Both the position numbers and the translations under genes were made by a program. Shown piece by piece: positions 1 through 8,459 of a stretch of DNA of 30,307 bases (positions are counted from its first letter, which is position 1; each line of letters opens with the position of its first letter). The notes beneath the pieces are model-generated. The model saw only the letters and a program-made list of their open reading frames with translations, was not told the origin of the DNA and made no database searches. Source of the DNA: Sperchopsis tessellata (taxonomy: Eukaryota > Arthropoda > Insecta > Coleoptera > Hydrophilidae); assembly GCA_033557685.1 (NCBI GenBank), contig JAWQRN010000391.1, positions 1-30,307 on the forward strand, given 5' to 3'.

Positions 1-24
1 GAGAGAGAGAGAGGGAGAGAGAAA
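1..24. repeat. GA-rich microsatellite
   Basis: Simple (GA)n tract with one GG interruption at the very left edge. It may continue outside the window. It lies about 20 bases beyond the 3' end of the recognisable LINE reading frame that follows on the minus strand, so it could be the LINE's own simple-repeat tail or an independent microsatellite. Confidence 0.9.
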
Positions 25-46
25 GCAGGAACGGTTACAATTTTAT

Positions 47-1857
47 TTAATCTAAAATAGTTTCTGCATGAGTCTCTATGTCCAATATCATACTTGATCC
101 GCATAGGTTTCTTCTGAAAACCAAAATTCTGGACACATCAGAGGAGCTCCCCCAAAAAATTATTCCATACCTCAAATGAGAAAATATGTTGGCATAGAAG
201 ACTGTCCTAGGAACCGTTTGGTCTACGTATTGTTTTAATACCCAAAATGAGTAGATTTTTTTGATAATGACGGTGCATAACACATCAACATGCTTCGTCC
301 ATGTCAGATACTCGTCGCTGTGAATACCCAAGAACTTCGCTGTCGAGCTCATATTGAAATTTTATTTCTGGGGGTCTAGAGTCAATCATATTCCTACTGT
401 GAAAAAGAACACAATGTGTTTAGCAGCGTTTAAGAGAAGCGTGTTAGATATAAACCACTGTTTCAAAGCTGCATAATAATTTTCAGACTTGTGTATGATA
501 TCCAAGAATAATATAATTAGTATCGTCAGCATAGTTGACAATTTTATGTAGTGTATTATCAATGAATTGGAATATGTCATTAATAAAAGAGAGAAAAAGG
601 AGCGGGCCCAAGACGCTACTCTGACGCACACCAGTTCTAATTATACGTGCGGATAACATGAGTTGAAACACCAAAGTGATTAACGCAAACCTGTTGGGAT
701 CAATCAGAGAGATGTGAAGAGAGAAATCTCAGAGGTACACTCCTAATTCCGAATTGTAATATGGCGTGATCAATAGAATTAAACGCTTTAGACAGGTCAA
801 CAAAAAGACCAAAATCCAATTTTTTTTTTACTCTACACAACCTAAAATAAATTGATCGAAATCAAATATAGCAGTGTCGATACCCTTACCAGGAAAAAAA
901 TCCGTGTTGGTTAAAATGGTGCTGTTGAAGAAAATCAAAAATTCGCTTAGATATACTTCATATATTTTGGAGATAGATGATAACATGCATATTTGCCTAT
1001 AGTTATCGACGTTCTTGTGAATGGGAAATATATGAGCAATCTTTAATTTCCTGACGAAAATAGCTGCTTCAAATGATTGATTTAGTAATGTTGCTAAAGG
1101 TTCAAAAATACCCAAAAACCATTTTCTTAAGATGAACGAAGAAACTCCGTCAGGACCAGCACTTCTCTTTTTTTCTAAACTGTTTATGACATTGAAATTT
1201 CATTTGAAGTAACAGGTCTGAGGAAAAATGTATGTTCGCATCGATCAATATGAATGTTGAGTAACTCATTATGCTGAAAGGCCTGCGAAATAGTCAGAAT
1301 GGAATTGATAAACACTTCGTTAAACTTTTCCGCTACTTCAATTGGTGCATGGCAACCATCAAGAAAGACACCATTATGTTTCGGTCGTCCAACAAGATCG
1401 TTAACGATACCCAACACCTCGCGCGATTTATAAAATATTTTTTTCATTTCTTTCTTTACAAGGCCATTATATTGAACATGCATATTATTATCATTTATTC
1501 TACATTCAATCTTTCCTTAAACTCCTTAATATTATTAAATCTCCACAAGGTTTTTTGCTGATATTATTGGCGTAAAAGGTTCTAAATATAAGGAAAAGTA
1601 CTCGTAGGTTCCTGCTAATATGAAACATCGACAATCACCTCCAGGGTGTTGATGGTGTTTCGAAACGTCTGTAACTCATAATCGTTTATGGTGGCATAAC
1701 GCAATTTAACCTCGAACGATTTACCATTTTTAGGCTTCAATTTCCCAAGTGGAAATGGTGTTTCAAATTGACGCATAATCACATAGAAAAATGCACTAAT
1801 CATATGGTTGACGTTTACCGCATTACTCATCCCGAGCACAGCCTCATATAGTAACAA
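47..1857 (-). pseudogene. LINE-1 here: CR1/Jockey-group non-LTR retrotransposon ORF2 relic (RT)
   Basis: Read on the minus strand, this stretch encodes, in order, the linker between endonuclease and reverse transcriptase (1857-1184), the RT fingers (1115-828), palm motif A as VDLSKAF (about 801-781), motif B with GVRQSSVLGPLLF (about 630-590), motif C as YADDT (about 533-519), and a post-RT region with FLGIHSDEYLTW and LRYGIIFWGSS (352-47). These are the standard motifs of CR1/Jockey-type LINEs, which copy themselves by target-primed reverse transcription. The order is preserved but the frame changes several times and there are internal stops, so it is dead. Motif A aspartate and the YADD pair are still present. 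No endonuclease is seen upstream of 1857, so the copy appears 5'-truncated, as is usual for LINEs. The exact clade cannot be settled by eye. Confidence 0.88.
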
Positions 1858-1859
1858 GT

Positions 1860-3334
1860 TTGAGAACTGCTGATTACTGTGTTTATTAAATTATCTACCA
1901 TTTATTTTTATTAAATAACTTACCATATGTTTTCAGTTGTTTTGACATATTTCTTTCGACTCAGCAGGCCCAATACCTGTTCAGAGTTATAAACTTCATG
2001 ATAGTGGTCGCTAATTGTTTGACATCTTCAAAACAAGTTAATTAGGTTTTTAATGAACCGTATGAAAACTAACGTTAAATTGATAGTCTCATCTGACCAA
2101 ATATGGATAAGGAGTTTAACATAATATCAGTGAAATGTGTATGTCACCAGTTCTTTAATAACTCCATGTGAGTCCAATTTCCGTCAAATAAGCTGTTCTC
2201 TTTTTCTACTGACTTCACTCATTTAGACCAACAGCATCCCAGTGAATATGTCCAATTCATTTTCCGGCTCGAATAAATTTGCTTCGCTGGATAATGTACG
2301 GAAATCGCAGGTGACCACATTTAATACTGTTTAGACTCCGCAGATTTTTAGCACCCTCTGCCTTCGTACGCTGATCCCAATACCTCCATTTATTGGGTGT
2401 AATCAGACCAACGGAGAATGAAGGTCGTGGTTTTGTTACGTCGGGCATTTTTGGGGAAATGAGGCTTTAATTCATCATGAGGAAAAGACGCAGACGATAA
2501 GCCACTTCCAAAGGGTTGGAGATTTCCCCCTAGGTTATGGATAGTAAAATGTATGCCCTTAATTCAAGTGAATATGAATGTCAATGCACTAAATTCTAAA
2601 TGTATGCTTCTAATGATACAAACACAAAATAAAATAACTGATTTATTAAATAATTGGATATTTTTATAGGTAATTATAAATATTTTTAATAGGAGTGTAA
2701 ATTATTTTTGCTAACGTTCTCATAAAAACAAAATATGAATATATAATTGAGTTTCAAGCGCAATGTCCAATATAGAACATTAACTTACTAAGTTAGTTTG
2801 ATGTTGATCTTTGTTATAGATAGTGTTTTGTCTTATACCTGCTTAAAATTGTGCTGTGTTAACCAGGACTTTAATTCTTCAAGCAATAGCTAGATCGTTT
2901 GTGCATGTGAATAAAATGTAATTAAAAGAAATAAGTGCTAAGTTTATTTAATATATAAATAAGGGTGAATAAAATAAATAAATATTAATTTTTGTGTAAA
3001 TCTAAGGTGTTGTTAGCATTTCTATATAAAGCAAAGACGCGTCAATGTTCACAAAAAAAAAAATATAAATACACAGTGAAGAATATTTGAAAAATTTCTC
3101 ATTACTAACAGTGAATACACGTTTATATGATTTTTGCTCTGGTTTTAGAAATGTATGATTTTTATGGATAATATTTATAGATATATTATTATACGCAGAG
3201 CGATTTTTCTTAAAAAGTTCAACCTAAGTAATTTTACTACGATTAAAATTCATAAAATTCCGAGGGACTGTCAATAATAATTTGAAATGTAAAACAGATT
3301 ATCACAAATATCTTATATGAGGCATAAATAAATT
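1860..3334. other. AT-rich stretch with no recognised gene
   Basis: I see no recognisable protein family. The part around 2160-2530 is less AT-rich than its surroundings and holds a 63-codon open frame on the minus strand (2257-2448, starting MPDVTKPRPSFSV) that I do not recognise. The remainder (2560-3240) is very AT-rich with short A- and T-runs, including an A-run near 3052-3063. Confidence 0.5.
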
Positions 3335-3490
3335 TTTCAGCAGGATGGCGCTCCACTGCAATATATTGCTCCAATCCACAAATATATCTTATATAATACT
3401 TTCCCTGGGCGATAGATTGGCAACAGAAATCTTGTGGATTGGACATTCATATCGCCTGTCCTCATTACCCTAGATTTATTTATTTTTTTC
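3335..3490 (+). pseudogene. Tc1/mariner (IS630)-type transposase relic, C-terminal part
   Basis: The plus strand reads FQQDGAP at 3335-3355, then NTFPGR, a stop, IGN, and later a segment ending TLDLF before further stops. The FQQDGAP start and the FPGR-WIG-like spacer followed by an SPDLTPLD-like motif are characteristic of transposases of the IS630-Tc1-mariner superfamily, where the D of QQD is the second catalytic acid and the D of PLD the third. Here the spacer and order are right, the first D of the SPD motif is changed to V, and at least two stops interrupt the frame. Only about 50 codons survive; no terminal inverted repeats were identified. It is an old fragment unrelated to the Penelope pieces to its right. 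Confidence 0.72.
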
Positions 3491-3585
3491 TAGAATAATA
3501 AGTAATTAACGAAAATATTTTGACATATGTATGTATGGTAGCTGGTAATTGCAATTTTCTAAAAATGATTTAAAAGTTTTAATTG

Positions 3586-3965
3586 TAATAGACTTCCATG
3601 GTTATTATCTGTATGAATGTTGTTTCCGGGTGGAAACCGTGTAGAGGCTCTGACAAGTGCTAACGTTTCATCCACTGTTTCAAGGCGAGTGATGTAACTT
3701 CAATTAATGAATTCACTAAACTGATCCAAAATCGGCCGGATCATGCTTATATAGGCAAGGACTGGAGTGGGGGATGCGCACTAGCGCATGGCCGTTTCGT
3801 TCGGGCGATTGTTTTCGAGTGCAGGAGAGAAATGAGAGAGGGGGATTCGCCAAGCAATTGGTAGTTGAAAACCATGATCCCTATTGGTATTATTGGGGCG
3901 ATTATAAAGCGCAATGGCTGTAATTTTCTGGGATAATATGAACTCTCCCGAGCTAAGACTTTAGT
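3586..3965 (-). mobile_element. PLE-1 copy A: inverted 3' tail (pLTR) of a Penelope-like element
   Basis: On the minus strand the piece starts inside the GIY-YIG domain (DTKVLARESSYYPRKL, 3965-3918), runs through the C-terminal tail and then a non-coding tail ending near TGTAATAGACTTCC in plus orientation. The same tail occurs in plus orientation at 4440-4715 and 22810-23150 and in minus orientation at 21365-21497, so the family and its end are defined by four copies in this window. Copy A lies head-to-head with copy B: the junction at about 3965/3966 joins two oppositely oriented parts of the same element. Penelope-like elements are known for such inverted or tandem partial terminal repeats (pLTRs). 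This copy keeps a promoter-like TATA/initiator pair that the other copies have lost or truncated. Confidence 0.85.
3718..3753 (-). promoter_or_regulatory. TATA box plus initiator in the PLE-1 tail
   Basis: On the minus strand TATATAAG (3753-3746) is followed by TCAGTTT, whose A at 3722 lies 31 bases after the first T of the TATA box. That spacing and the TCAGT initiator are what arthropod core promoters use. The TATA-like octamer is kept in copies B (4591-4598) and C (TATTTAAG, near 23037), but both have lost the initiator by deletion. A promoter inside the terminal repeat is expected for Penelope elements; function here is inferred, not shown. Confidence 0.5.
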
Positions 3966-4715
3966 ATCCGTACAGCGAGCTTTCAAGATGTGTGACACAA
4001 CCCTACCTTTCCAAGAGTTGCGTACAGTCACCGATGCTCTATTATCTAATGGATATAGTTTGTCAGCCATCGAAATAAGACGTTTCAGGAATTCACACAT
4101 CACTGTCAGAAATACTCCTGAGGTGAAAGTAACAGCTAATCTACCATTCCTCAAGGATTATACGGACAAAATTGCCGACATCCAAAGAAAATTTGATATC
4201 AAAACAGTATTTTCCCTAATATATATGGTTTCACAAGTTCTTCTTTCTTCAAAAGATGTCATCGCGTGGCAAAGTGAAGGGGTTTATCAAATCCCTTATT
4301 TGATATTTGAGAAACTAAGCGTAAGCTTGCTGCTACTCGTTTAAAAGAGCATGAAAGCTGTACTTAACTGGGTCACATTATTCAGTCAGCCGTGGCTGAA
4401 CATCGTCATGAAACAAGTCACACCATTATGTTTCAAGATACTATAGCCCCAATAATATCAATAGGGATAGTGGTTTTCAACTACCAATTGCTTGGCGAAT
4501 CTCCTTGTCATTTCTCTCATGCTTTCTGCAACAATCGCCCGAATGCAACGGCCATGCGCTATTTCGCTTCCCCCACTCCAGTCCTTGCCTATATAAGGCA
4601 TTCATTGAAGTAACATCACTCGCCTTGAAATGTCCCTTGCATCAGTGGACGAAACGTCGACACTTGTCAGAACCTCTACACGGTTTCTACCCGGAAAGAA
4701 AATTCATGCAGGCTT
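3966..4715 (+). pseudogene. PLE-1 copy B: Penelope-like RT C-terminus and GIY-YIG endonuclease relic
   Basis: The plus strand begins in the C-terminal part of the reverse transcriptase (RAFKMCDTTLPFQELRTVTD at about 3976) and enters the GIY-YIG domain at 4279 (GVYQIP). Across a frameshift it continues as ETKRKLAATRLKEH at about 4310-4350, GHIIQSAVAEHRHETSHT (about 4373-4426) and the C-terminal tail, with FQLPIAW-like residues in another frame. The conserved stretch KVLARE through EALE, which copies A and C keep at least in part, is missing after FQDT, so there is an internal deletion that removes the catalytic-glutamate region. The non-coding tail resembles those of copies A and C and ends near 4715. 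GIY-YIG nucleases nick the target for Penelope reverse transcription. The N-terminal two thirds of the RT are absent (5' truncation). Confidence 0.87.
4618..4662 (+). ncRNA. Hammerhead-ribozyme-like motif in PLE-1 copy B tail
   Basis: Order seen: GCC, TTGAAAT, GTCC, an 11-base loop, GGAC, GAAAC, GTC, GAC. This is the hammerhead order of stem I, CUGANGA box, stem II (GTCC/GGAC), GAAA, minimal stem III, and a GUC cleavage triplet. The CUGANGA box is imperfect in this copy. Penelope-like elements are known to carry hammerhead motifs with very short stem III in their terminal repeats; catalytic activity of this degenerate copy is doubtful. Confidence 0.4.
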
Positions 4716-4734
4716 CTAATAGTATTTATCAAAG

Positions 4735-5240
4735 TATTTCATTCATTTCTGTTTTGTTTTTGCAAGTAGCTATATGTTTGGAATACTTATCTGATGTTAA
4801 TATTTATTTTAAGTCTTCGTTGAATTTCAAAAGGTTGTTCGTCGTCAATAAGGATCCCTTCCCAGTTTTAGGTAGATCTGGTGTTTACAAATTGCAATCT
4901 GAAGATTGCCCTGCCGCTTAGGTTGGTCATAGTGGTAGGAACTTTCCTGTAAGAATCACAAAACATTTCAGATCGGCGAGTAACTCTCGCACTGGTTCTG
5001 TTAACGGTCGGTCTATTTTTTGGTAGGCATCTTCGCATACTAATGATCATTCGTTTGATAACATTGATGTTTTTGTCCTCTTCGTTTTTGGCAATCGTCT
5101 GAATGTTTTGGAAAATTTGGAAATTTTTAAGGAAAATATGTTAAATCTAGATAGTTTAAATAGACCTTGTGTGCTCGGAGTTTCATCGTTAATATCTTCC
5201 GTGGTAAATATAGTACATTTTAATTGTTCCACTGGTAATT
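4735..5240 (+). pseudogene. PLE-2: GIY-YIG endonuclease domain of a second Penelope-like family
   Basis: The plus strand reads FKSSLNFKRLFVVNKD (from about 4809), then RSGVYKLQSEDCPAA (4873-4917), a stop, VGHSGRNFPVRITKHFRSAS, another stop, and a segment with NRLNVLENLEIFKENM at about 5092-5140. These match the GIY (GVYKL), YIG (YVG-like, with Y lost to the stop), conserved arginine (RNFPVRI) and catalytic glutamate (VLENLE) positions of a GIY-YIG nuclease. The sequence is clearly different from PLE-1 (GVYQIP, YIGETKR), so two Penelope-like families are present. The upstream RT is missing: the piece abuts the end of PLE-1 copy B at about 4715-4735. The non-coding tail to 6200 belongs to it and is interrupted by a SINE. 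At least two stops make it non-functional. Confidence 0.8.
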
Positions 5241-5489
5241 ATAACCGACCCCCTCCCGCTCCAGTTCTTCTAAATCCTTAATACATTTTTAAGGTGTTTC
5301 CTCTTTTTTGCATATTTGTCGTTATAATGACTTCCGATTCGAATTATACTATACGTATTTCAAATTTTCATTTCTCATTTGACGTTTACATTATTTTGTA
5401 CATCTGTTGCTTTGTCTTTTAACTCGATATATTTTCTCATTTATTCATTATTATACTGTCTTGATTAACTAGGTAGGTTTTATCTTTTG

Positions 5490-5502
5490 ATTTTGTTTAC
5501 TT
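5490..5502. repeat. Target-site duplication, left copy
   Basis: ATTTTGTTTACTT here and ATTTTGTTTTCTT at 5799-5811 differ at one base of 13 and flank the SINE directly. This is the expected footprint of LINE-mediated insertion. Confidence 0.6.
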
Positions 5503-5798
5503 AGCCGTCTCGTTAGCTCAGTGGTAGTAATCGTGGAGTCTAGGTTTCGAGACTCCACGACGAGGCGGCCGGCTTTTTGTTATTAGAGAATCGTCTTTGT
5601 AACTTTTCTTCTGGGAGGGACGTAAAACTGTGGGTTCCGTGTATTGTAGGTAAATGAAGACCACGTGCACGTTAAATAACCCAATTCCAGGTTAGAACAC
5701 TGGATGCAGCAAAATTACCAGGTGTGGGAGCCTAATTCCTGGCGTCGGTGATTGACCATAGCAGCGGAAATAGGCCGATGTTGAATAAATAAACAAAC
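5503..5798 (+). mobile_element. tRNA-derived SINE, copy 1
   Basis: The head resembles a tRNA with RNA polymerase III boxes: A box TTAGCTCAGTGG at 5513-5524 and a B-box-like GGTTTCGAGACTCC at 5543-5556. A GC-rich stretch follows (GAGGCGGCCGGC), then a central block with AAGACCACGTGC near 5657-5668 and a 3' body ending in AATAAATAAACAAAC. A second copy, sharing head, GC-rich stretch and central block, is at 20412-20648 on the minus strand. Copies are flanked here by 13-base target duplications. SINEs are transcribed by Pol III and moved by a partner LINE; the AATAAATAAACAAAC tail would be the part recognised by that LINE. It sits inside the PLE-2 tail, so it inserted after PLE-2. No open frame is expected or seen. 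Confidence 0.82.
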
Positions 5799-5811
5799 AT
5801 TTTGTTTTCTT
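5799..5811. repeat. Target-site duplication, right copy
   Basis: ATTTTGTTTTCTT, the partner of 5490-5502, directly follows the SINE tail. Confidence 0.6.
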
Positions 5812-6097
5812 GTTTATTTTCAACTGGTGCGTATTGGGTTGCCTATGATTTACAATTATTTTCAAGTTCATATTACTTCTTGTGTCTGTTTTAATTCTGC
5901 ATGGATTGCTTCTCCTGTTTTTAGTTGCCTGCATTTTCCTTGCTGTCCCTTGCAGTTTGATTTGTATTGCATATGTATTATATTTTTTAAAAATTTTATT
6001 TTGTTGTTTGCTTATCTGCTTTGTTACATACATTTGATTGTTTATTTGTTCATGTGTATGTTAATTTTACATCTACTAAGGAGGACAGCTTCTTTCA

Positions 6098-6146
6098 TAG
6101 TTTGTCCTGAAAATGAGGCGCCATGCCTAGAAACCGGCCGACTAGA
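6098..6146 (+). ncRNA. Hammerhead-like motif in PLE-2 tail (single copy)
   Basis: GTC, CTGAAAAT, GAGGC, a 5-base loop, GCCTA, GAAAC, CGGCC, GACTAG. The CTGANGA box has A for G, the cleavage triplet is GCC rather than GTC, and stem II keeps GAGGC/GCCT(A). Compared with the copies at 18705-18754 and 24694-24740 it is mutated but in the same register, which argues that the motif is a property of the PLE-2 family. Confidence 0.4.
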
Positions 6147-6299
6147 TTATCACTAAACATTTATTGATAGTTGGTTATTTCCTTTCTGGACCTTCCCTCG
6201 TAATATGTATTACAGGAAAACATTAATTATTTATCAGAAAAAAAGCATCAAGAATACAGTCAAACTTTGCTTGTGAATCTCTTACAGATTATACGCTTA

Positions 6300-7030
6300 G
6301 GCAGTCCTGCTGACTTTGAAACGTGAAATTATTTTTATTAAAACTATTTTATTTTCTAAAGGTTATAGGTTCTTTCGCCCTCTCAACAATTGGCTTGGGA
6401 AATATTAGTACAAGCGCTTCATGATCCGACAAATACATATATGCACAATTAATTTTTAATACACTGCTTACAAACATATCATCTATACAATGAACTTTAT
6501 TGTCCATATATCTTGTTGGCTGCTGTATAAGCTGTCTCAAGTCAAAACGAGTAAGGTTGTCAGTTATTTGCGAGCAATAAGCTGAAGGCTTTAAAAAATA
6601 AACATCATCCGCAATAATTAAATATTTTGTCCTTATTTACATAGACTCAAGCAAACCGCCCAACTTGTCAACAAATATATTAAAATGGCCATTTTGCGAT
6701 CTTTACAAACAAACAAGTATAGTGTGAGTATCCACTAGGTAAAATGCTGAAAATTCTCAATGTTTATCAATACAATAAAATTCACTTGAATGTTCATAAA
6801 ACCTCAATTAATTTTTTACATAAATTGCTACACCGCCGTAAGTTGTTCCGACAGTAATACGAATCAATGGTGCAATTTTTCAATTGAACAACAGGTATAT
6901 TGATAAGCTTTACCCGGTGTTCTGATTCATACAAAATCAACATCATTCAATATGTATCCAACTGAGTTTGTTATTGATACTCTAAGCATTAAAATACAAA
7001 ATCTTCTAAATTTTGTCCGAATAATTTACT
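6300..7030 (-). pseudogene. LINE endonuclease (APE-type) relic, CR1/Jockey-like
   Basis: On the minus strand from right to left: YFNA-stop-SINNKL (about 6999-6967), GGVAIYVK (6837-6816, typical of LINE endonucleases), LYRSQNGHF-like residues, LIIADDVYF in the place of the usual AGDFN motif (about 6620-6595), RQLIQQPTR (about 6538-6512), and SDHEALVLI (about 6431-6405), the SDH motif near the catalytic histidine. Frames change and stops occur. These motifs mark an apurinic-like endonuclease that nicks the target for LINE insertion. No RT follows downstream (below 6300); the sequence gives way to the PLE-2 tail. It may belong to the same family as the LINE at 47-1857, whose endonuclease is missing, but that cannot be shown. 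Confidence 0.75.
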
Positions 7031-7059
7031 ATTCCTACATTAGCATATACTCTAAGAAA

Positions 7060-7860
7060 TAATCTTTATTGCCACAGGCAAGTTCATCACGGATATCATG
7101 ATACTCCTCATATAAATGTTGTTCATATTCCTTGATAGGTTGTCGATATAATTATCAACTGCTTCATGTTCATTTGAATGACTGACAAAAAATATGTCTG
7201 CTGGTAATTTAATTTCTCTTGCGAAAATCACCTAAGCTGAAGTTTGCAGAGTCGTTTCGGTAACAGCTGAGCGGTAAGCCATTAGGAATAGATGGATATA
7301 CTATTCCCAATCTCTTTGATGTTCGGGCACAACCTTGGATAAGTATCTGCTCATGGTTATATTCATTTGCTCTACCATTCTATCAGACTGAAAGTGTAAT
7401 GGTGGACTTCACGACTTTCTTATTTCAAGTAGTTTATACGTCTCCTGGAACAACTTTGATTCAAAAGTTTCTTTCTCTGTCAGAATGAAGCTCCAGTGGC
7501 ACCCCATATCTACTGAAGAACTTCCTAACCAACACTTCTGCAACTATCGAGGCTTCCTGGTTCAGTAGGGAATATGCTTCAATATATTTACTGAAACAAT
7601 AACTGGAAACTAGTATGTGTTTGTTGCTAGTATGAGTTTCTGGGAACAGCCCAGCTTTGTCTATAGCGATTCTCTCGAAGGAGATTCCTACGGTATCCTG
7701 TTTTATCGGAGTCGTTATTTTTCTTCCCGGACCATTAGTTGCTGCACAGGGAGTGCATCTCAGACACCATTATTTGACATAATTGTGACGGTTGTTGCAA
7801 GATAGTCGTTCTAGAACCTTTTCTATTGATTTTCTTCTTCTTAAATGGTCTAAAAAACTA
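7060..7860 (-). pseudogene. Ty3/gypsy integrase relic
   Basis: Minus-strand reading shows a CLRCTPCAA zinc-finger end followed by GPGRKITTPIKQ, then ERIAIDKAGLFPE with the first catalytic aspartate (about 7670). YCFSKYIEAY and VPLELHSDRERNFESKLFQE carry the second aspartate (HSD, about 7480), and DRMVEQMN the catalytic glutamate (about 7370). LFLMAYRSAV and a C-terminal stretch with VDNYIDNL follow. All three DDE acids are recognisable, yet frameshifts and stops separate the pieces. The integrase would insert LTR-retrotransposon cDNA. The open frames on the opposite strand here are shadows of this gene. Confidence 0.85.
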
Positions 7861-8039
7861 TCATTGTGTTGTTCTTCCAATATTACTTGTCTTTTCATTT
7901 TATACAACACCAGCTGTGAGGTGTCTTCGTCGCCCTCTACATTCTCTAAAGCTCTCTTGAATAATCTATTTATGATCTTTAATCAGTTCCACTGTCCCCA
8001 GTACGCCTTCACTGCTTGGCTCTGGTAGGCTACTCATTC

Positions 8040-8400
8040 GCATGTTGTTCGTTGTCCTTGTTGGTTTCAGTTCAGAATTAGTCGTAAGTCTTGGTCTTCT
8101 TCGTGTGCTCTTTTTATTTCGTCTACCATCCATCCTTCCGCCCCGATTGTTGTGAGAGAGACTGTCAGCATCTCCTTACTTTTTTCCAGGCATTGATAAT
8201 GTTTACACTCCAATGGGCAGGGTCTTTTTGATAGAACATCTGCGTTCTTATGGATCCAACCTCTCCGGTGTTTGGTAATAAACTGATATGTTTGGTAATA
8301 AACTGATATGTTTGGAATCTTTCATGCCACAGAGCAATCTGATTTTCTGGATTTTTAAAGCAAATAAGCCATTGTATCTGTTCTAAGGAGGAATTCGAAT
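8040..8400 (-). pseudogene. Ty3/gypsy RNase H C-terminus and connection domain relic
   Basis: Minus strand: WLICFKNPENQIALWHERFQ at about 8374-8315, the typical end of a gypsy-type RNase H domain, followed by QFITKH. A 20-bp tandem duplication disturbs the frame here (8271-8315). Then KDPAHWSVN, LTVSLTTIGAEGWMVDEIK near 8160-8110, and a linker that leads into the integrase zinc finger. Residues fit the family; the catalytic part of RNase H upstream is absent because of the gag-pol deletion. Confidence 0.7.
8271..8315. repeat. 20-bp tandem duplication in gypsy pol
   Basis: TTTGGTAATAAACTGATATG occurs twice in a row (8271-8290, 8291-8310) followed by a partial third TTTGG. It shifts the reading frame of the RNase H to integrase linker. 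It looks like local slippage in a dead copy. Confidence 0.9.
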
Positions 8401-8459
8401 TTTCTACAAGCCTCTGGTAAATTCTTGTCTCAAATATTGTATAATTTTCTTGAAACACT

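Larger units (their letters stand above)
5380..6200 (+). mobile_element. PLE-2 3' tail (pLTR), split by an insertion
   Basis: The part 5390-5475 (TTTTGTACATCTGTTGC, a T-rich stretch, then TTATTCATTATTATACTGTC) matches the right arm of the palindrome at 18635-18710. The part 6098-6190 (AGTTTGTCCTGAAAATGAGG ... ACTAGATTATCAC ... GTTGGTTATTTCC) matches 18705-18800 and, more distantly, the arms at 24694-24740 and 24874-24920. Together they define the terminal sequence of the PLE-2 family, downstream of its GIY-YIG domain. The roughly 620 bases in between contain the SINE at 5503-5798 and a T-rich remainder (5812-6095) for which I see no family. Confidence 0.65.

Noticed and set aside
3747..4154. 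A 135-codon minus-strand protein
   Set aside because: The frame crosses the head-to-head junction of two PLE-1 copies; only its second half (3965-3747) is sense PLE-1 sequence, the first half is antisense.
5509..5575. A genuine tRNA gene at the SINE head
   Set aside because: A and B boxes are present but the acceptor stem and anticodon arm do not form a convincing cloverleaf. The same head recurs at 20.6 kb joined to the same non-tRNA body, so it is a SINE.
7617..8028. Two plus-strand open frames as genes
   Set aside because: They are antisense to the gypsy integrase, whose motifs read clearly on the minus strand.
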